The notes beneath the pieces are model-generated. The model was not told where the DNA came from, searched no databases, and saw only the letters and a list, made by a program, of their open reading frames with translations. From NCBI RefSeq assembly GCF_000383675.1, contig NZ_KB911823.1, positions 1,095-65,094 of the forward strand: a stretch of 64,000 nucleotides of DNA, read 5' to 3'. Position numbers and translations under genes: made by a program. Position 1 is the first letter of the stretch. Each line of letters opens with the position of its first letter. This stretch comes from Terracoccus sp. 273MFTsu3.1. Its GTDB lineage: Bacteria > Actinomycetota > Actinomycetes > Actinomycetales > Dermatophilaceae. Below are positions 1-8,492 of this stretch, piece by piece.

Positions 1-1
1 C

Positions 2-103
2 CGTGGCGGCTACCGCTCCGATGACCGTCGTTCCAGTGGCAGCAGCAGCGACCGTGGCGGCTACCGGTCGGACGACCGTCGTTCCGGCGGCAGCAGCAGC
101 GAC
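2..103 (+). repeat. Two tandem 51-bp coding repeats
   Basis: Bases 2-52 and 53-103 are near-identical in-frame copies encoding an Arg/Gly/Ser/Asp-rich 17-residue unit; differences are mostly synonymous. A shorter diverged copy follows to about 130. More copies may lie to the left of the window. Confidence 0.85.
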
Positions 104-991
104 CGCGGTCCTCGACGTTTCGACGACCGCCCTCGTGGCGGGTCGGGTCGTCCCCAGGACGACGACCGTCGTGGTGGTGCTCGACTGACCCCGAAGTCCC
201 CGAGGAAGCCCGAGCCCGCCATCCGCGAGGGTGTCACCGGCCACGAGGTCGACCGGGGCGTCAAGAACCAGCTCCGCACGCTCTCCAAGGAGAACGCCGA
301 GGGCGTCGCGCAGCACCTCGTCATGGTCGCCGAGCTGCTGGACGTCGAGCCCGAGGCAGCCCTGGCCCACGCCGAGACCGCTGTGCGCCGCGCGGGGCGC
401 GTCCCGGCGGCCCGTGAGTCCCTCGGTCTCGTCGCGTACCGCCTGGGCGACTGGGCGCGGGCCCTGGGGGAGTTCCGCACGGTTCGCCGGCTCTCGGGTT
501 CGAGTCACCTCCTCCCGCTCATGGTCGACTGCGAACGTGCCCTCGGACGCCACGACAAGGCCCTCGAGCTCGCCCAGTCCGACGAGGCCGCCAACCTGGC
601 GATCGACGACCGCGTCGAGCTGGCGATCGTGGTCTCCGGGATTCGCCGCGACCTCGGTCAGCTCGACGCCGCGGTCGCCGGTCTCAGCGACCTGGTCAAG
701 CGGATCAACCCGAATCGCCCGTCTGCGGCGCGACTCTTCTATGCCTACGCGGACGCGAAGCTTGCCGCCGGTGACCTCGAGGTCGCACGTGACTGGTTCG
801 CCCGGGCGGCGGATGCCGACCACGAGCTGACCACCGATGCGGCGGAGCGGCTCGAGGAGCTCGACGGTGTCGACGTCACCGACCTGCTCGGCGACGAGGA
901 CGATGACAGTCCCGAGTTCGTCGACACGGACGCCGAAGCGGACGACGACGAGAACGACGACGAGAACGACGACGAGAACGACGAGCGCTGA
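2..991 (+). CDS. TPR-containing protein (5' end outside window)
   Basis: The reading frame is open from base 2 to the TGA at 989-991, giving at least 329 residues; the start lies to the left. The visible N-terminus is low-complexity: two tandem 17-residue units of the type RGGYRSDDRRSSGSSSD, then a degenerate third. A helical region of about 230 residues follows, with alternating Ala/Leu/Gly spacing typical of tetratricopeptide repeats. The last ~40 residues are very acidic and end in three DDEN units. It lies directly before the HAD phosphatase and tlyA, the position of M. tuberculosis Rv1691, a conserved TPR-like protein. TPRs normally mediate protein contacts; the partner is unknown. The basic/serine N-terminal repeats and acidic tail are probably disordered. 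Confidence 0.85.
   Translation, partial: RGGYRSDDRRSSGSSSDRGGYRSDDRRSGGSSSDRGPRRFDDRPRGGSGRPQDDDRRGGARLTPKSPRKPEPAIREGVTGHEVDRGVKNQLRTLSKENAEGVAQHLVMVAELLDVEPEAALAHAETAVRRAGRVPAARESLGLVAYRLGDWARALGEFRTVRRLSGSSHLLPLMVDCERALGRHDKALELAQSDEAANLAIDDRVELAIVVSGIRRDLGQLDAAVAGLSDLVKRINPNRPSAARLFYAYADAKLAAGDLEVARDWFARAADADHELTTDAAERLEELDGVDVTDLLGDEDDDSPEFVDTDAEADDDENDDENDDENDER
944..979 (+). repeat. Three tandem 12-bp repeats encoding DDEN
   Basis: GACGACGAGAAC is repeated three times without change just before the stop codon of the TPR protein, giving its acidic tail. Exact repetition suggests slippage-driven length variation. Confidence 0.85.
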
Positions 992-1003
992 GCGCCTCAC
1001 CCG

Positions 1004-1036
1004 GAACGGGCCTGACCTCCACGGTCGGGCCCGTTC
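1004..1036 (+). terminator. Intrinsic terminator after TPR gene
   Basis: Inverted repeat GAACGGGCC (1004-1012) / GGCCCGTTC (1028-1036), with a T-G pair and an inner GACC/GGTC stem. No U-tract follows, as is usual for high-GC actinobacteria. It lies 13 bases after the stop codon and separates the TPR gene from the next unit. Confidence 0.75.
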
Positions 1037-1076
1037 TGCGTTCCGGACGGACAGGTCTCGCGGACGACACCCGCCG

Positions 1077-1095
1077 TAGGGTCGGGCCCAGGAGG
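1077..1095 (+). promoter_or_regulatory. -10 hexamer and RBS before HAD gene
   Basis: TAGGGT at 1077-1082 fits the actinobacterial TAnnnT -10 consensus and follows the terminator. AGGAGG at 1090-1095 is a strong ribosome binding site four bases before the ATG at 1100. I see no clear -35. Confidence 0.5.
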
Positions 1096-1099
1096 ACGC

Positions 1100-2161
1100 A
1101 TGGACACGGAGACATCGACGCAACCGCTCATCGCCGGCTACGACGGGGTGGTGTGTGACCTCGACGGTGTCGTCTACCGCGGACCGGATGCCGTCCCGGG
1201 TGCCCCGAAAGCGCTGCAGGACATCGTGGCTCGGGGCGTGCGGGTCGTCTACGCGACGAACAACGCGTCCCGCGTCCCGACCGAGGTGGCCACCCAGATC
1301 GCCGACCTCGGTGCGCCCGCGACGGCATCCGACGTCGTGTCGAGCGCGCAGGCAGGGGCCGCCCGGCTCGCCGCCGACCTCCCACCCGGAGCTGCCGTCC
1401 TCGCACTGGGTGGCGAGGGCGTCGTCGAGGCGCTGCGGGACGCAGGCCTCGTGCCCGTGGCCGCCGCCCGTCACCAGCCCGGTCCCGGAGCCGACGAGGT
1501 GGCGGCCGTGCTCCAGGGCTTCGGCAAGGAGCTGCGCGTGCGCGACTTCGAGAGGGCGGCCCGTCTCCTCTCCTCCGGTCTTCCGTGGGTCGCCACGAAC
1601 GACGACGCGACGCTGCCGCTGCCGTGGGGGCAGTCCCCGGGGAACGGCGCCTACATCGAGCTGCTCGTCGCCGTGGTCGGGCGACGCCCGGACGTCGTCG
1701 GGAAGCCGCACCCGCCGCTCTACCGGCTCGCCCTCGACCGCCTCGGCACCGTCGCTGCCAGGACGCTCGCGGTCGGCGACCGGATCGGCACCGACATCGT
1801 CGGCGCCGAGGCCACCGGCCTCGACTCGGCCTGGGTCCTCACCGGCGTCGACCGGCCCTCCGACCTCGTGGCGAGCGAGTCGTCGCCCACCTACGTCGTC
1901 GTCTCCCTCGCCGACCTCCTGACGCCGTATGCCGCCCCGGTGGCCGACGCCGGTGGCTGGCGCTGCGGCGCCGCCCGGGTGGAGCTCGACGCCGACCATC
2001 TCGTCGTCGAGCACGGGAGCGCAGACCCCGTCGAGGTCGTGCGAGCGGGCCTGGCGGCCCTGCTGGCGTCGCGCGACGAGGGAGCGCCTTCCGAGCACCT
2101 GCGTCGGGCGGCGGCGACGCTCGACCGCCTGTTCGACGACTCACCGACCCCGACCCGGTAG
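1100..2161 (+). CDS. HAD-IIA family phosphatase (glycerol-3-phosphate phosphatase type)
   Basis: 353 residues. The HAD nucleophile motif DLDGVVYRG has its two Asp at residues 20 and 22; motif II ATNNAS is near 52, and the acidic motif IV is in VGDRIGTDIVGA near 225. A C-terminal extension of about 80 residues follows the core. Length and position match M. tuberculosis Rv1692, shown to be a D,L-glycerol-3-phosphate phosphatase that recycles polar heads from lipid catabolism. Product by homology: soluble Mg2+-dependent phosphatase; substrate is inferred. The stop codon is TAG, rare in this window, and forms the first half of a putative -10 hexamer for the next gene. Confidence 0.85.
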   Translation: MDTETSTQPLIAGYDGVVCDLDGVVYRGPDAVPGAPKALQDIVARGVRVVYATNNASRVPTEVATQIADLGAPATASDVVSSAQAGAARLAADLPPGAAVLALGGEGVVEALRDAGLVPVAAARHQPGPGADEVAAVLQGFGKELRVRDFERAARLLSSGLPWVATNDDATLPLPWGQSPGNGAYIELLVAVVGRRPDVVGKPHPPLYRLALDRLGTVAARTLAVGDRIGTDIVGAEATGLDSAWVLTGVDRPSDLVASESSPTYVVVSLADLLTPYAAPVADAGGWRCGAARVELDADHLVVEHGSADPVEVVRAGLAALLASRDEGAPSEHLRRAAATLDRLFDDSPTPTR

Positions 2162-2196
2162 CGTGACCGCAGCGGACCAACCACTCGGCACGGAGG
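2159..2196 (+). promoter_or_regulatory. -10 hexamer overlapping HAD stop codon, plus RBS
   Basis: TAGCGT at 2159-2164 begins with the TAG stop codon of the HAD gene. A transcript from here would have a ~32-base leader carrying GGAGG (2192-2196) six bases before the ATG at 2203. Confidence 0.45.
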
Positions 2197-2202
2197 CAGC
2201 AC

Positions 2203-2682
2203 ATGTTCGGCGACAGCGACCCCCGACGCGACGATCTCGGGTCCGGCGAACCGCTCGAGGTCGCCGAGGAGCTCGACCCGATGGACTCGGACACCGGCGC
2301 GAGCGACGACGCCGTCGACGAGTGGGACGACTCCGACGACCAGTCCGACGACGTCAGCGATGCGGACGTCTCGGGCGACGACCTCGAGGACGTCGCCGAC
2401 GAGGACGTCGCCTACGAGGACGATGACGTCAGCAACGACGCGGACGACGCGGACGACGACCACCGGACCGACGACGACCCCGCGACGGCCGAGGTGCCCT
2501 ACGCTCCGCTGGACGCGACGCCGGACGTGCCCACCCCACCCCTGACGGGTGACCAGGCGGTCGACGAGGCGATGATGCGTCTCGCCGAGTCACAGGCCGG
2601 GTCGTTCGCCGAGCGCATCGAGTCGGGCGAGCACGCCCACCGCAGCCTGCAGAGCCGCCTCGGCGGTCTGGGTGGCGCGTGA
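2203..2682 (+). CDS. Acidic hypothetical protein
   Basis: 159 residues. Residues 1-100 are strongly acidic, with dense Asp/Glu clusters, probably disordered. The last ~45 residues are different and look folded: a helix with DEAMMRLAESQAG and SGEHAHRSLQSRLG. Position matches the tiny M. tuberculosis Rv1693, between the phosphatase and tlyA; the short conserved C-terminus is likely the functional part. No enzymatic motif is present. The stop overlaps the GTG of tlyA by four bases, so the two are translationally coupled. Function unknown; a partner or regulator of TlyA is one possibility, purely from context. Confidence 0.75.
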   Translation: MFGDSDPRRDDLGSGEPLEVAEELDPMDSDTGASDDAVDEWDDSDDQSDDVSDADVSGDDLEDVADEDVAYEDDDVSNDADDADDDHRTDDDPATAEVPYAPLDATPDVPTPPLTGDQAVDEAMMRLAESQAGSFAERIESGEHAHRSLQSRLGGLGGA

Positions 2683-3479
2683 CGCGTCGTCTCGACGTCG
2701 AGCTCGTCGCCCGAGGCCTGGCCCGATCGCGCACCCAGGCCCGTGAGCTCGTCACCGCCGGCGTGGTGCTCGTCGACGGTCGCCCGGCCGGCAAGCCCGC
2801 CCTGCCCGTCGACGACTCGTCGGCCATCGAGCTGACCCGCGAGCCCGACCGCTGGGTGGGGCGCGCGGCCGTCAAGCTGCTCCACGCCCTCGACACGTGG
2901 CCGGTCCCCGTCGACGGCAGGCGGTGCCTGGACGTCGGGGCGAGCACGGGTGGCTTCACCCAGGTGCTCCTCGAGCGCGGTGCCACCCACGTGACGGCCC
3001 TCGACGTCGGCCACGGCCAGCTCGTCGCGTCGATCGGTGCCGACCCGCGCGTCCGGGACCTTCCGGGCACCAACATCCGTGACGTCGACGCCGACGCGCT
3101 CGGCGGCCCCTTCGACCTCGTCGTGTCCGACCTCAGCTTCATCTCGCTCGCCATCGCCCTGCCCGCGATGCGACCTCTCGTCACCGACGACGGCGACGTC
3201 GTCGTCCTGGTCAAGCCGCAGTTCGAGGTGGGGCGCGAGCGGCTCAGCCGTACAGGAGTCGTCACCTCGCCGCACGAGCGCCGCCGGGTGCTGCGCGACG
3301 TGGCCCAGGTCGCGGCCGACCTCCACCTGCACCTCCACGGTGCGACGGCCAGCCCCATCGCAGGGGGCGACGGCAACCGGGAGTTCCTCTTCTGGCTCGC
3401 CCCGAGACCCGTCCCGGGCGCCTCGGTGACGGCGGTGGATGACATGCTGGAGGCCGTCGACCTCGAAGGAGTCCCGTGA
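2679..3479 (+). CDS. tlyA: TlyA family rRNA 2'-O-methyltransferase
   Basis: 266 residues. An S4 RNA-binding domain occupies about residues 1-60 (RLDVELVARGLARSRTQARE). An FtsJ/RrmJ-type methyltransferase domain follows, with the SAM-binding motif LDVGASTGGFTQVLLERGA near 87. In mycobacteria TlyA methylates cytidine 2'-O in 16S and 23S rRNA and is needed for capreomycin sensitivity; the older name haemolysin is misleading. The GTG start overlaps the upstream stop (GTGA), and its own stop overlaps the nadK start the same way. The gene order tlyA-nadK-recN is conserved across actinobacteria. Confidence 0.93.
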   Translation: MTRRLDVELVARGLARSRTQARELVTAGVVLVDGRPAGKPALPVDDSSAIELTREPDRWVGRAAVKLLHALDTWPVPVDGRRCLDVGASTGGFTQVLLERGATHVTALDVGHGQLVASIGADPRVRDLPGTNIRDVDADALGGPFDLVVSDLSFISLAIALPAMRPLVTDDGDVVVLVKPQFEVGRERLSRTGVVTSPHERRRVLRDVAQVAADLHLHLHGATASPIAGGDGNREFLFWLAPRPVPGASVTAVDDMLEAVDLEGVP

Positions 3480-4423
3480 CGCGTCGCATCCTGCTCGTGG
3501 CCCACCCGAGGCGCCCCGAAGCGCTGACGGTCGCCAAGGGCGTCGTGCAACGCCTGACCCACCTCGGCATCGACGTGTCCCTCCAGGCCGACGAGGCCGA
3601 GGCCCTCGACCTCAAGGACAGCTCGCGCGTGCACATCGCGTCCGCCGAGGAGCAGGTCGCGGAGGGGTGCGACCTCGTCGTGGTGCTCGGCGGCGACGGG
3701 ACCATCCTGCGCGGAGCCGAGTTCGCCCGCAGCGTCGACGTGCCGCTCCTCGGGGTCAACCTCGGCCACGTGGGCTTCCTCGCGGAGGCCGAGCGCGACG
3801 ACCTCGACGCCACGGTCGAGCACATCGCGAGCAACGACTACGCCGTCGAGGAGCGCATGACGCTCCACGTCGACGCGAAGCTGCACGGCGACCTCATCGC
3901 GAGCAGCTGGGCCCTCAACGAGGTCAGCGTCGAGAAGGCCGCCCGCGAGCGGATGCTCGAGGTCACCGTCGAGGTCGACGGTCGCCCGCTGTCGAGCTGG
4001 GGCTGCGACGGCGTCATCGTCTCCACGCCGACGGGCTCGACGGCATACGCCTTCTCTGCTGGTGGTCCGGTCGTCTGGCCGCAGGTCGAGGCCATGCTCC
4101 TCGTGCCCAGCGCGGCCCACGCGCTCTTCGCCCGGCCGCTCGTGCTGGGCCCCGACACCCACCTGGCCGTCGAGATCAAGGCGGCCACCGAGGGCGCGGG
4201 AGTCATGTGGTGCGACGGCCGGCGCCACGTCGACCTCCCCCCGGGCGCCCGCATCGAGGTCCGCCGGGGGCTGCGCCCGCTCCGCCTCGCCCGGCTGACG
4301 AGCGCACCGTTCACGGACCGCCTCGTCGCGAAGTTCGACCTCTCGGTCGCCGGGTGGCGCGGCAACGGCGACACCGCCTCGCCCGTGGACGACGTCGACG
4401 GCGGTGAGGGTGGCCGGCCCTAA
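3476..4423 (+). CDS. nadK: NAD kinase
   Basis: 315 residues. Phosphorylates NAD to NADP with ATP or polyphosphate. Family motifs are clear: GGDGTILRGAEFA near residue 72 (catalytic Asp), LNEVSVEK with the NE dyad near 145, and the nucleotide-binding STPTGSTAYAFSAGGP near 182. Start GTG overlaps tlyA by four bases. The stop is TAA, one of only two in the window, and TAAGGT forms a candidate -10 for recN. The C-terminal ~20 residues are Asp/Gly-rich and probably disordered. Confidence 0.95.
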   Translation: MTRRILLVAHPRRPEALTVAKGVVQRLTHLGIDVSLQADEAEALDLKDSSRVHIASAEEQVAEGCDLVVVLGGDGTILRGAEFARSVDVPLLGVNLGHVGFLAEAERDDLDATVEHIASNDYAVEERMTLHVDAKLHGDLIASSWALNEVSVEKAARERMLEVTVEVDGRPLSSWGCDGVIVSTPTGSTAYAFSAGGPVVWPQVEAMLLVPSAAHALFARPLVLGPDTHLAVEIKAATEGAGVMWCDGRRHVDLPPGARIEVRRGLRPLRLARLTSAPFTDRLVAKFDLSVAGWRGNGDTASPVDDVDGGEGGRP

Positions 4424-4432
4424 GGTGGACCC
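4421..4432 (+). promoter_or_regulatory. Candidate leaderless promoter for recN
   Basis: TAAGGT at 4421-4426, starting with the nadK stop codon, then six bases to the GTG at 4433. This fits a -10 with transcription starting at the start codon. AAGGTGG could instead act as a weak ribosome binding site, so coupled translation is an alternative. Confidence 0.45.
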
Positions 4433-6226
4433 GTGTTCAGCCAGATGAGGATCCGGGGTGTCGGTGTCATCGACGACGCCGTCCTCGACCTGAGCCCCGG
4501 GCTCAACGTGCTCACCGGTGAGACCGGCGCCGGCAAGACCATGGTCGTGTCGGGGCTCGGCCTGCTGCTCGGCGAGCGCGCCGACTCCGGCCTCGTGCGC
4601 ACCGGCTCGGCCTCGGCGCTCGTCGAGGGCGTCGTCCAGCTGCCCCTCGACCACCCGGCCCTCGTCCGGGCCGACGAGGCGGGTGCCGACCACGAGGACG
4701 GCGAGCTCGTCATCGCCCGCACCATCGCCGCGGCCGGCCGGTCGCGCGCCCACGTCGGCGGTCGCACGGCGCCCGTGTCCGTGCTCGCCGAGCTCGGACA
4801 GATGCTTGTGGCCGTGCACGGTCAGGCCGACCAGTGGCGGCTCAAACAGGGCGATGCCCACCGGGTCGTCCTCGACGACTTCGGGGGTGCCGACCTCACG
4901 GCGCTCCGCGACCGCGTCGGCGAGCTCTACGACCGCTGGCGTGCGTCGGCCCGCGAGCACGCGCGCCTCGTCTCGGAGGCGCGCGAGCGCGCCCGCGAGA
5001 TCGACTCGCTGACCGCCTCGCTCGAGGAGATCGAGGCCGTCGACCCCCAGCCGGGCGAGGATGCGGCCCTGCGTGCCGAGGACGAGCGCCTCGCGCACGC
5101 CGACACGCTCCGCCTCGCCGCAGCCCAGGCGCTCGCCGATCTCAGCGGCGACGAGTATGCCGCCGAGCCGGCTCCGAACGTCCGTGACCTCATCGGGTCG
5201 GCGCGGGCTGCGCTCGGCCCGGCCACGGCGCACGACCAGGCCCTCGCCGGCCTCGACGAGCGCCTGCACGAGGTCGGCACACTGGTGACGGACCTGTCGG
5301 CCGACCTCACGGCATACCTCCAGGACGTCGACCTCGACCCGGAGCGGCTCGGCTACGTGCAGGAGCGGCGGGCCGCGCTCGGAGTCCTCACGCGCAAGTA
5401 CGGCGAGACCGTCGACGAGGTGCTCGAGTGGTCGGGCCGCGGTGCGGCACGCCTCGACGAGCTCGTCACCGCCGACGACCGCGTCGAGCGACTCGGCGCC
5501 GAGGTGGCCGAGCTCGAGGCGTCCGTCGTCGCGGCCGCGCTGTCGCTGTCCGAGGCTCGCCGCGCCGCCGGTGACGACTTCGGCACCCGCGTCTCGGAGG
5601 AGCTCTCACACCTGGCGATGGGCAAGGCCGTCGTCCACGTCGAGCTGCGCCGACGCACCGACCCCGAGGGTGTGGCCCTGCCCGACGGCGACCGGGTGCG
5701 GCTGGCCCGACACGGCATCGACGAGGTCGAGATCCTGCTCGCGGCCAACCCGGGAGCCACGCCGCGCAGCGTCGCCCGCGCCGCCTCGGGCGGTGAGCTC
5801 TCCCGCGTCATGCTCGCCCTCGAGGTGGTCGGCTCGCGGAGCGCCTCGGGCGAGGCGGCGAGCGGACCACCGACGTTCGTCTTCGACGAGGTCGACGCCG
5901 GCGTCGGCGGTCGGGCGGCCCTCGACGTCGGTGCCCGACTGGCTGCCCTCGCCGAGCACGCCCAGGTCATCGTCGTCACCCACCTCGCCCAGGTGGCCGC
6001 GTTCGCCGACCGCCACCTCGTCGTGCACAAGGCCGACGACGGCCGCATCACCTCGAGCAGCGTCACCGTCGTCGACGGTGACGCCCGGCTGCGGGAGCTG
6101 TCGCGGATGATGGGCGGCGATCCCGACTCCGAGGCTGGACTGGCCCATGCCGGAGACCTCCTCGAGCAGACGAGCGGTGCCAGGGTGGGCACGCGTCCGA
6201 CCGCCCGCAGCGGCACACGCGCCTGA
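4433..6226 (+). CDS. recN: DNA repair protein RecN
   Basis: 597 residues, an SMC-like ATPase for double-strand break repair. Walker A GETGAGKT at 29-36; long central coiled coil, roughly 150-350, rich in Arg/Glu/Ala; ABC signature ASGGELSRVMLALEV near 445; Walker B FVFDEVDAGVGGRAA near 480. The GTG at 4433 gives the family-typical N-terminus (five residues before RIRG). In this gene order recN directly follows nadK. The C-terminus has a short Thr/Arg-rich tail. Confidence 0.95.
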   Translation: MFSQMRIRGVGVIDDAVLDLSPGLNVLTGETGAGKTMVVSGLGLLLGERADSGLVRTGSASALVEGVVQLPLDHPALVRADEAGADHEDGELVIARTIAAAGRSRAHVGGRTAPVSVLAELGQMLVAVHGQADQWRLKQGDAHRVVLDDFGGADLTALRDRVGELYDRWRASAREHARLVSEARERAREIDSLTASLEEIEAVDPQPGEDAALRAEDERLAHADTLRLAAAQALADLSGDEYAAEPAPNVRDLIGSARAALGPATAHDQALAGLDERLHEVGTLVTDLSADLTAYLQDVDLDPERLGYVQERRAALGVLTRKYGETVDEVLEWSGRGAARLDELVTADDRVERLGAEVAELEASVVAAALSLSEARRAAGDDFGTRVSEELSHLAMGKAVVHVELRRRTDPEGVALPDGDRVRLARHGIDEVEILLAANPGATPRSVARAASGGELSRVMLALEVVGSRSASGEAASGPPTFVFDEVDAGVGGRAALDVGARLAALAEHAQVIVVTHLAQVAAFADRHLVVHKADDGRITSSSVTVVDGDARLRELSRMMGGDPDSEAGLAHAGDLLEQTSGARVGTRPTARSGTRA

Positions 6227-6369
6227 GTCCCGACCGCGGCACGGTCCTCCGGTGCGCCCAGCCGTCGGACCTGCGTCCCGAAGGACGTCGAGGGTGTCGT
6301 CCGAGCCGCGCGCCACGGCCCGGACCGATGGGGTCGCCGACCCACCGACGTGGCACGATTGAGGCCATC

Positions 6370-7551
6370 ATGGCCCTCTCCATCCGACGACGCTCGCACG
6401 CCCGGGACACCGGTCCCGGCGTCGTCGGCACCGCGCGCGTCGACCGGCGCACCAAGGCGCTGACGAAGCGGCTGCAGCCGGGCGACATCGCCGTCATCGA
6501 CCACGCGGACCTCGACAAGGTGAGCGCGGACGCCCTCGTCACCGTGCGCCCGGCAGCCGTCGTCAACGCGAGCGCCTCGATCAGCGGTCGCTACCCGAAC
6601 CTCGGACCCCAGATCCTCGTCGAGGCGGGCATCCCCGTGCTCGACGCCGCCGGTCCGGAGGTCATGGCGCTCACGGACGGGCAGACGGTCCGCCTCGACG
6701 GCGCCGACCTGTGGTCGGGGGAGACCCGTGTCGCGACGGGCACGCTGCTCGACGTCGAGGCCGTGCAGGCGCAGATGCACGAGGCGCGGGCCGGCCTCGC
6801 CGTGCAGATCGAGGCCTTCGCGACGAACACGATGGAGTACATCCGCAAGGAGCGTGACCTGCTCCTCGACGGCATCGGCGTGCCCCCCATCACCACCCAG
6901 CTCGACGGCCGGCACTGCCTCATCGTCGTGCGCGGCTACCACTACCGCGAGGACCTCGAGACCCTGCGGCCGTACATCCGCGAGTACCGCCCGATCCTCA
7001 TCGGGGTCGACGGCGGCGCCGACGCCATCCTCGAGTCCGGCCACCAGCCCGACCTCATCGTCGGCGACATGGACTCCGTCTCCGACAAGGCGCTGCGGTG
7101 TGGCGCGGAGATCGTCGTGCACGCCTACCGCGACGGGCGCGCCCCCGGTCTCGCCCGGGTCGAGGCTCTCGGGATCACGCCGGTCGTCTTCCCCGCCGCA
7201 GGCACGAGCGAGGACGTCGCGATGCTCCTCGCCGACGACTCCGGAGCCGAGCTCATCGTCGCCGTCGGGACCCACGTCACCCTCGTCGAGTTCCTCGACA
7301 AGGGCCGCGACGGGCAGGCGTCGACGTTCCTCACGCGCCTGCGCGTCGGCAGCAAGCTCGTCGACGCCAAAGGTGTGAGCCAGCTCTATCGCGCCCGCAT
7401 CCCGGGCCGACTGCTCGTGACGATGCTGCTCGCCGGAGTGCTCGCCTTCTTCGCAGCCCTCGCGTCGACACCGGCGGGACAGGCGTGGCTGCAGGTCCTC
7501 GCCGCCCGCTGGGACGACCTCTGGACCGCCATCGTTGGGATCTTCACGTGA
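6370..7551 (+). CDS. steA: SteA-like cell division/envelope protein (TPK-fold)
   Basis: 393 residues from the ATG at 6370, preceded by GAGG at 6361-6364; an upstream ATG at 6328 lacks an RBS. The middle carries a thiamine-pyrophosphokinase-like motif, GVDGGAD with DLIVGDMDSVSDKAL, near residues 215-240. A single membrane segment is near residue 355 (LLVTMLLAGVLAFFAAL). It matches M. tuberculosis Rv1697 and corynebacterial SteA, which with SteB localises to the division septum and affects cell wall integrity. Real thiamine phosphorylation is doubtful. Stop overlaps steB by four bases. Confidence 0.85.
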   Translation: MALSIRRRSHARDTGPGVVGTARVDRRTKALTKRLQPGDIAVIDHADLDKVSADALVTVRPAAVVNASASISGRYPNLGPQILVEAGIPVLDAAGPEVMALTDGQTVRLDGADLWSGETRVATGTLLDVEAVQAQMHEARAGLAVQIEAFATNTMEYIRKERDLLLDGIGVPPITTQLDGRHCLIVVRGYHYREDLETLRPYIREYRPILIGVDGGADAILESGHQPDLIVGDMDSVSDKALRCGAEIVVHAYRDGRAPGLARVEALGITPVVFPAAGTSEDVAMLLADDSGAELIVAVGTHVTLVEFLDKGRDGQASTFLTRLRVGSKLVDAKGVSQLYRARIPGRLLVTMLLAGVLAFFAALASTPAGQAWLQVLAARWDDLWTAIVGIFT

Positions 7552-8492
7552 TCGACTTCCGCTACCACCTCGTCTCGATCATCTCGGTGTTCCTCGCCCT
7601 CGCGGTGGGCATCGTGCTCGGAGCCGGCCCCCTGCAGGCCAACCTCGGCAACCAGCTGAGCGACCAGGTCTCCGCGCTGCGCACCGAGAAGCAGGCCCTC
7701 AACGACAAGCTGACGACGAGCGAGAAGCTCGTCGACGCGTCCGACGAGTACGCGACCGCCGTGCAGCAGCGGGTCGTCAAGGGCCGGCTGTCCGGTCACC
7801 GCGCCGTCGTCGTCGTGCTGCCCTCCGCCGACGGCACGATGACGACGAACCTCGAGGGGGTCCTGGCCCAGAGCGGAGCCGGTCTCACCGGCACGGTGAC
7901 GCTGAGCCCCGACTGGTTCGACCCCACCCAGGCCGCCGACCGGGCGCAGGCGGCGAAGGAGGCCGCCTCGGCCCTCGGGGTCGGGTCCACCGCGACCGGC
8001 GACCAGCTGCTCGTGCAGGTGCTCACCGACCTCGTCGTCTCGACGAGCGACACCGGCGCCTCGGCCCAGCGCACCGCCGCCCTCAAGGTGCTCGTCGACG
8101 CCAACCTCGTCGACAGCTCGGCGGCCGACCTCGCACCGGCCGACCTCGCGGTCGTCGTGTCCGCGGACTACGCCGGCACCGAGTCCGTCGTCGAGTCCCG
8201 CTCCGACGCCATCCGTGCGCTCGTCACGTCCTTCGCGGGCTCGACCCGGTCGACCGTCGTCGCCGGTGGCGAGACGGTTGCGGCGGCGGGCCAGCCCGTG
8301 ACCTCGAACGCGGTCCAGGCCGTGCGTGAGAAGTCCGAGACGGCCGGGATCGTCTCCACCGTCGACCACGCCCGGGCCGGTGACGGCCCCGCCACCGTGG
8401 TCCTCGCGGTCGAGGACGCCCTCGACGAGCGGGTCGGACACTACGGCGTCGCGGCCGGAGCCACCGCCACCGTCCCGCGGGTGCTTCCGTGA
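7548..8492 (+). CDS. steB: SteB/MctB-like envelope protein
   Basis: 314 residues from GTG 7548, coupled to steA by a GTGA overlap. N-terminus VIDFRYHLVSIISVFLALAVGIVLGAG is one membrane anchor, followed by a predicted coiled coil (residues 33-70). The rest is an Ala/Val/Ser-rich extracytoplasmic domain with no enzymatic motif. The homologue M. tuberculosis Rv1698 was named MctB (copper resistance, proposed channel); in Corynebacterium SteB partners SteA at the septum. The in-frame sequence upstream of 7548 is a shadow of steA. Confidence 0.85.
   Translation: MIDFRYHLVSIISVFLALAVGIVLGAGPLQANLGNQLSDQVSALRTEKQALNDKLTTSEKLVDASDEYATAVQQRVVKGRLSGHRAVVVVLPSADGTMTTNLEGVLAQSGAGLTGTVTLSPDWFDPTQAADRAQAAKEAASALGVGSTATGDQLLVQVLTDLVVSTSDTGASAQRTAALKVLVDANLVDSSAADLAPADLAVVVSADYAGTESVVESRSDAIRALVTSFAGSTRSTVVAGGETVAAAGQPVTSNAVQAVREKSETAGIVSTVDHARAGDGPATVVLAVEDALDERVGHYGVAAGATATVPRVLP

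Noticed and set aside
3-188. 61-residue Thr/Val/Ala ORF at the left edge
   Set aside because: Out-of-frame reading of the 51-bp repeats; the frame continuing to 991 is the real one.
2429-5269. 946-codon open frame on the minus strand
   Set aside because: Shadow of tlyA, nadK and recN on the other strand; GC-rich codons leave few stops and the translation is low-complexity.
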